8,325 nt of DNA from Candidatus Caenarcanales bacterium (GTDB lineage Bacteria; Cyanobacteriota; Vampirovibrionia; Caenarcaniphilales; Caenarcanaceae). The position numbers and the translations under genes were made by a program. The stretch covers positions 1-8,325 of the forward strand of contig CANLFK010000099.1 of assembly GCA_947489925.1 (NCBI GenBank). The letters are read 5' to 3'. Positions 7,069 through 8,325 of the stretch are shown in pieces. The number at the start of each line of letters is the position of its first letter. Within the stretch, counting starts at the first letter, position 1. The notes below the pieces were generated by a model. It ran no database searches. It was not told the DNA's origin and worked only from the letters and a program-made list of their open reading frames with translations.

Positions 7069-7077
7069 CTATGATTT
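7069..7077 (+). repeat. 9-bp direct repeat CTATGATTT, right edge of the R-M pair
   Basis: This copy covers the stop codon of the 63-codon fragment (complement of TAG at 7069-7071) and lies 34 bp before the methyltransferase start. It matches 5320-5328 exactly; the bases beyond the 9-mer do not match. Confidence 0.45.
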
Positions 7078-7260
7078 GTATTGGTTTTTAAACTCACTTT
7101 TGATTAATAAAAAAGAACTAATATTAATAATTAAAAGTATAAATTGCGGTAAAACTGTCGCTAACAGAAAGGCAATTGGGCTTTGCAAAAAATTAGGCAA
7201 AAAGCTTTCTAAGTTTCTTAATTTTTCTAGGTTTATTTTATTTTTTAATATTTTCAACAT
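7069..7260 (-). pseudogene. Short membrane peptide, possible N-terminal remnant of an MSEP-CTERM-like protein
   Basis: This 63-codon frame overlaps the 3' end of the exosortase gene by 23 bases. It has a basic N-terminus and one hydrophobic stretch (about 28-53: SPIAFLLATVLPQFILLIIN and on), then ends at a TAG. The pattern LxSPxxFLLxTxLPxxxLxxxN...IK resembles, from memory, the membrane-anchoring N-terminus of the large MSEP-CTERM proteins encoded beside exosortase K. The matching C-terminal end appears at 5103-5351, beyond the restriction-modification pair. It could instead be a genuine small membrane protein. The opposite strand is also open here (7076-7264), so coding is not certain. I prefer the minus strand because of its position behind the exosortase and its orderly membrane topology. 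Confidence 0.4.
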
Positions 7261-7690
7261 TTAATACTTTCTGTGCAAAATAAATTATTGGAACATAATA
7301 CAATAAAAAAACAATACAACCAGTTAATAAATGTAAAAAAGAATTAATTTCAAATGGTAAAAATTTTTTGGCTAAAACTAAAACATAATAAATTAAAATA
7401 ATCCTTGTTGAATTAGCAATTATGGTCGTGAAATAAGCTAAAAACAAATTAAGAAAAAAAGTTAAAATACTACTTTTATTTTTCTGAAAAGTTAATAATA
7501 TTAAGCTACAAAATACCAAGCAAAAAAACATTAATCCACTACATTTTGTATTCAAATTAATTGTTAATTCTGGTTTTATAATTAACCAACCATTAAAAAC
7601 TTGTTTGTAATCAGCATTAAGAAAATAGGTACTAATTTGCATTACTGGAAGCATTAATAATTTATAAACAAAGTTTAGTAAATTTGTCAT
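7238..7690 (-). CDS. Exosortase-family membrane transpeptidase, XrtK-like
   Basis: This 150-residue multi-spanning membrane protein has about four hydrophobic segments. Exosortases cut C-terminal sorting signals of exported proteins at the membrane and pass the protein to a surface carrier. The catalytic triad of the family is visible: Cys50 in NTKCSGLMFF (47-56), Arg96 in IANSTRIILI (91-100, the classic N-x-x-R at the start of a helix) and His120 in FLHLLTG (118-124). It is much shorter than EpsH/XrtA enzymes (about 280 residues) and fits the compact types such as exosortase K. The K assignment is inferred from size, from the sequence style and from the MSEP-like fragment downstream. It leads the minus-strand unit, and no Shine-Dalgarno motif precedes its ATG. 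All catalytic residues are intact, so the enzyme may still be active even if its adjacent substrate is broken. Confidence 0.75.
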   Translation of the reverse strand: MTNLLNFVYKLLMLPVMQISTYFLNADYKQVFNGWLIIKPELTINLNTKCSGLMFFCLVFCSLILLTFQKNKSSILTFFLNLFLAYFTTIIANSTRIILIYYVLVLAKKFLPFEINSFLHLLTGCIVFLLYYVPIIYFAQKVLNVENIKK

Positions 7691-7761
7691 TTATGTTTAA
7701 TGTGTAAATAAAAACTATTATTCTAAAAATTAATTAATACCATAATACTTCTCTTAAATTA

Positions 7762-7791
7762 TTGCAAATTACTTATATAATTTATGATAAT
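7762..7791 (+). promoter_or_regulatory. Possible sigma70-type promoter for the Lgt-like gene
   Basis: TTGCAA (7762-7767) and GATAAT (7786-7791) are separated by 18 bases in the 120-bp gap between divergent genes. Transcription would begin near 7798, just before ATG 7811. In DNA this A+T-rich such matches arise often by chance. Confidence 0.25.
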
Positions 7792-7810
7792 TTTTAAATA
7801 TTTAACCAAA

Positions 7811-8325
7811 ATGAAAAGTAATTTTATACATATTTTAATACATTTTATTTTTGAATCTTTAGCTTATTTTGTCGGTTTTAAATTATTTAAACTAGCTCAA
7901 AAAGAAGATTATATTTTGCCCGAAAAAAGAACTTGGATTTCAATTGCTTGTATATTTGGGGCGGCTTTGGGAGCTAAATTATTAACTTTGTTGGAAGACC
8001 CAAATCAATTAAATTGGCAAGGCAAAAGTATAGTTGGAGCTTTAATTGGTGGTTGGATTGCGGTTGAAATTGCCAAAAAATTCTTAAAAGTGAATCGTTC
8101 TACAGGTGATATTTTGGTTATACCTTTATTAGTAAGTATTATAATTGGTCGTTTAGGTTGTTTTTTTGCTGGATTAGAAGACAAAACTTTTGGTATTGAG
8201 AGTAATTTACCTTGGGCTATTGACTTTGGAGACGGTCTTAAAAGACATCCAACACAATTATACGAAATTATTTTTGTATTATTATTTTTAATTTTTATTA
8301 AACTAAACCCAAAAATGTTTAAACC
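7811..8325 (+). CDS. Lgt-family (prolipoprotein diacylglyceryl transferase-like) membrane protein, partial
   Basis: The first 171 codons are present and the frame runs off the window. Lgt moves a diacylglyceryl group from phosphatidylglycerol to the lipobox cysteine of prolipoproteins in the inner membrane. The family signature is IIGRLGCFFAGLEDKTFG (111-128), then LPWAIDFGDG (133-142) and RHPTQLYE (145-152), with Arg114 matching the conserved Arg of GRxGNF. Hydrophobic segments alternate with short loops. It belongs to a divergent group: GRLGNF reads GRLGCF, and the HGGLIG motif reads IVGALIG (74-80), so the positions of E. coli His103 and Asn146 are changed. It may use another substrate or be a second Lgt. 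An in-frame ATG at 7784 would add 9 residues. I chose 7811 because 7784 overlaps the best -10 box. It diverges from the exosortase gene. Confidence 0.8.
   Translation, partial: MKSNFIHILIHFIFESLAYFVGFKLFKLAQKEDYILPEKRTWISIACIFGAALGAKLLTLLEDPNQLNWQGKSIVGALIGGWIAVEIAKKFLKVNRSTGDILVIPLLVSIIIGRLGCFFAGLEDKTFGIESNLPWAIDFGDGLKRHPTQLYEIIFVLLFLIFIKLNPKMFK

Larger units (their letters stand above)
5320..7077. other. Putative inserted restriction-modification island with 9-bp flanking repeats
   Basis: The methyltransferase and nuclease genes, both on the minus strand, fill the space between two short frames that look like opposite ends of one exosortase-associated gene. The 9-mer CTATGATTT occurs at each edge (5320-5328 and 7069-7077), so one copy plus the module is 1749 bp. 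There is no transposase, inverted repeat or integrase site, so this would be a bare cassette. Removing the module and one repeat does not bring the two fragments into the same frame, so loss of the gene's middle must be a separate or accompanying event. Confidence 0.4.

Noticed and set aside
7076..7264. Plus-strand frame of 62 codons opposite the 63-codon membrane fragment
   Set aside because: Both strands are open here. The minus-strand reading fits the exosortase transcript and a membrane-peptide pattern better, though neither is certain.
1..8325. Low number of GATC sites (six by eye) as a sign of avoidance of a GATC-cutting enzyme
   Set aside because: The count is below a simple base-composition expectation, but ATC trimers are also rare on this strand. 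A trimer-based expectation is close to the observed number, and the window is too short.

Overview
The window is very A+T-rich (about 70 % by eye) and densely coded. Most starts lack a clear Shine-Dalgarno motif. Two lipobox signal peptides, an Lgt-family enzyme and an exosortase point to a bacterium that makes lipoproteins and probably has two membranes. I cannot name the taxon.

Left block, plus strand (1-3305). It opens with the last 34 codons of a DUF3137-type gene. Next comes an SGNH/GDSL-hydrolase lipoprotein whose frame is broken by one extra G, just before its catalytic His. A membrane-anchored protein of unknown function with propeller-like repeats follows, overlapping by ATGA a complete DUF3137 membrane protein. 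The two DUF3137 3' ends are about 90 % identical in DNA. Just after the second one lies a short relic of a third copy, so this is a locus of DUF3137 duplication and decay.

Middle block, minus strand (3302-5013). A class III aminotransferase homologue is followed 5 bp later by a TPR lipoprotein. The aminotransferase has Asp where the PLP-binding Lys should be, so it may be a pseudoenzyme.

Right block, minus strand (5103-7690). A small exosortase (catalytic Cys/Arg/His, XrtK-like) is followed by a 63-codon fragment, then a D12-class adenine methyltransferase overlapping a PD-(D/E)XK restriction enzyme, then an 82-codon fragment. The second fragment looks like the C-terminus of an MSEP-CTERM-type exosortase substrate, and the first may be the N-terminus of the same kind of protein. 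My reading is that the restriction-modification pair now sits where the middle of the exosortase partner gene used to be. A 9-bp direct repeat, CTATGATTT, marks both edges of the pair. This is the most interesting structure in the window.

Right end, plus strand (7811 to the edge). A divergently transcribed Lgt-like membrane enzyme is cut by the window end. It belongs to a divergent subfamily lacking two residues that are important in E. coli Lgt. No tRNA, rRNA, CRISPR array or transposase gene was seen, and no gene-free stretch exceeds 300 bp.
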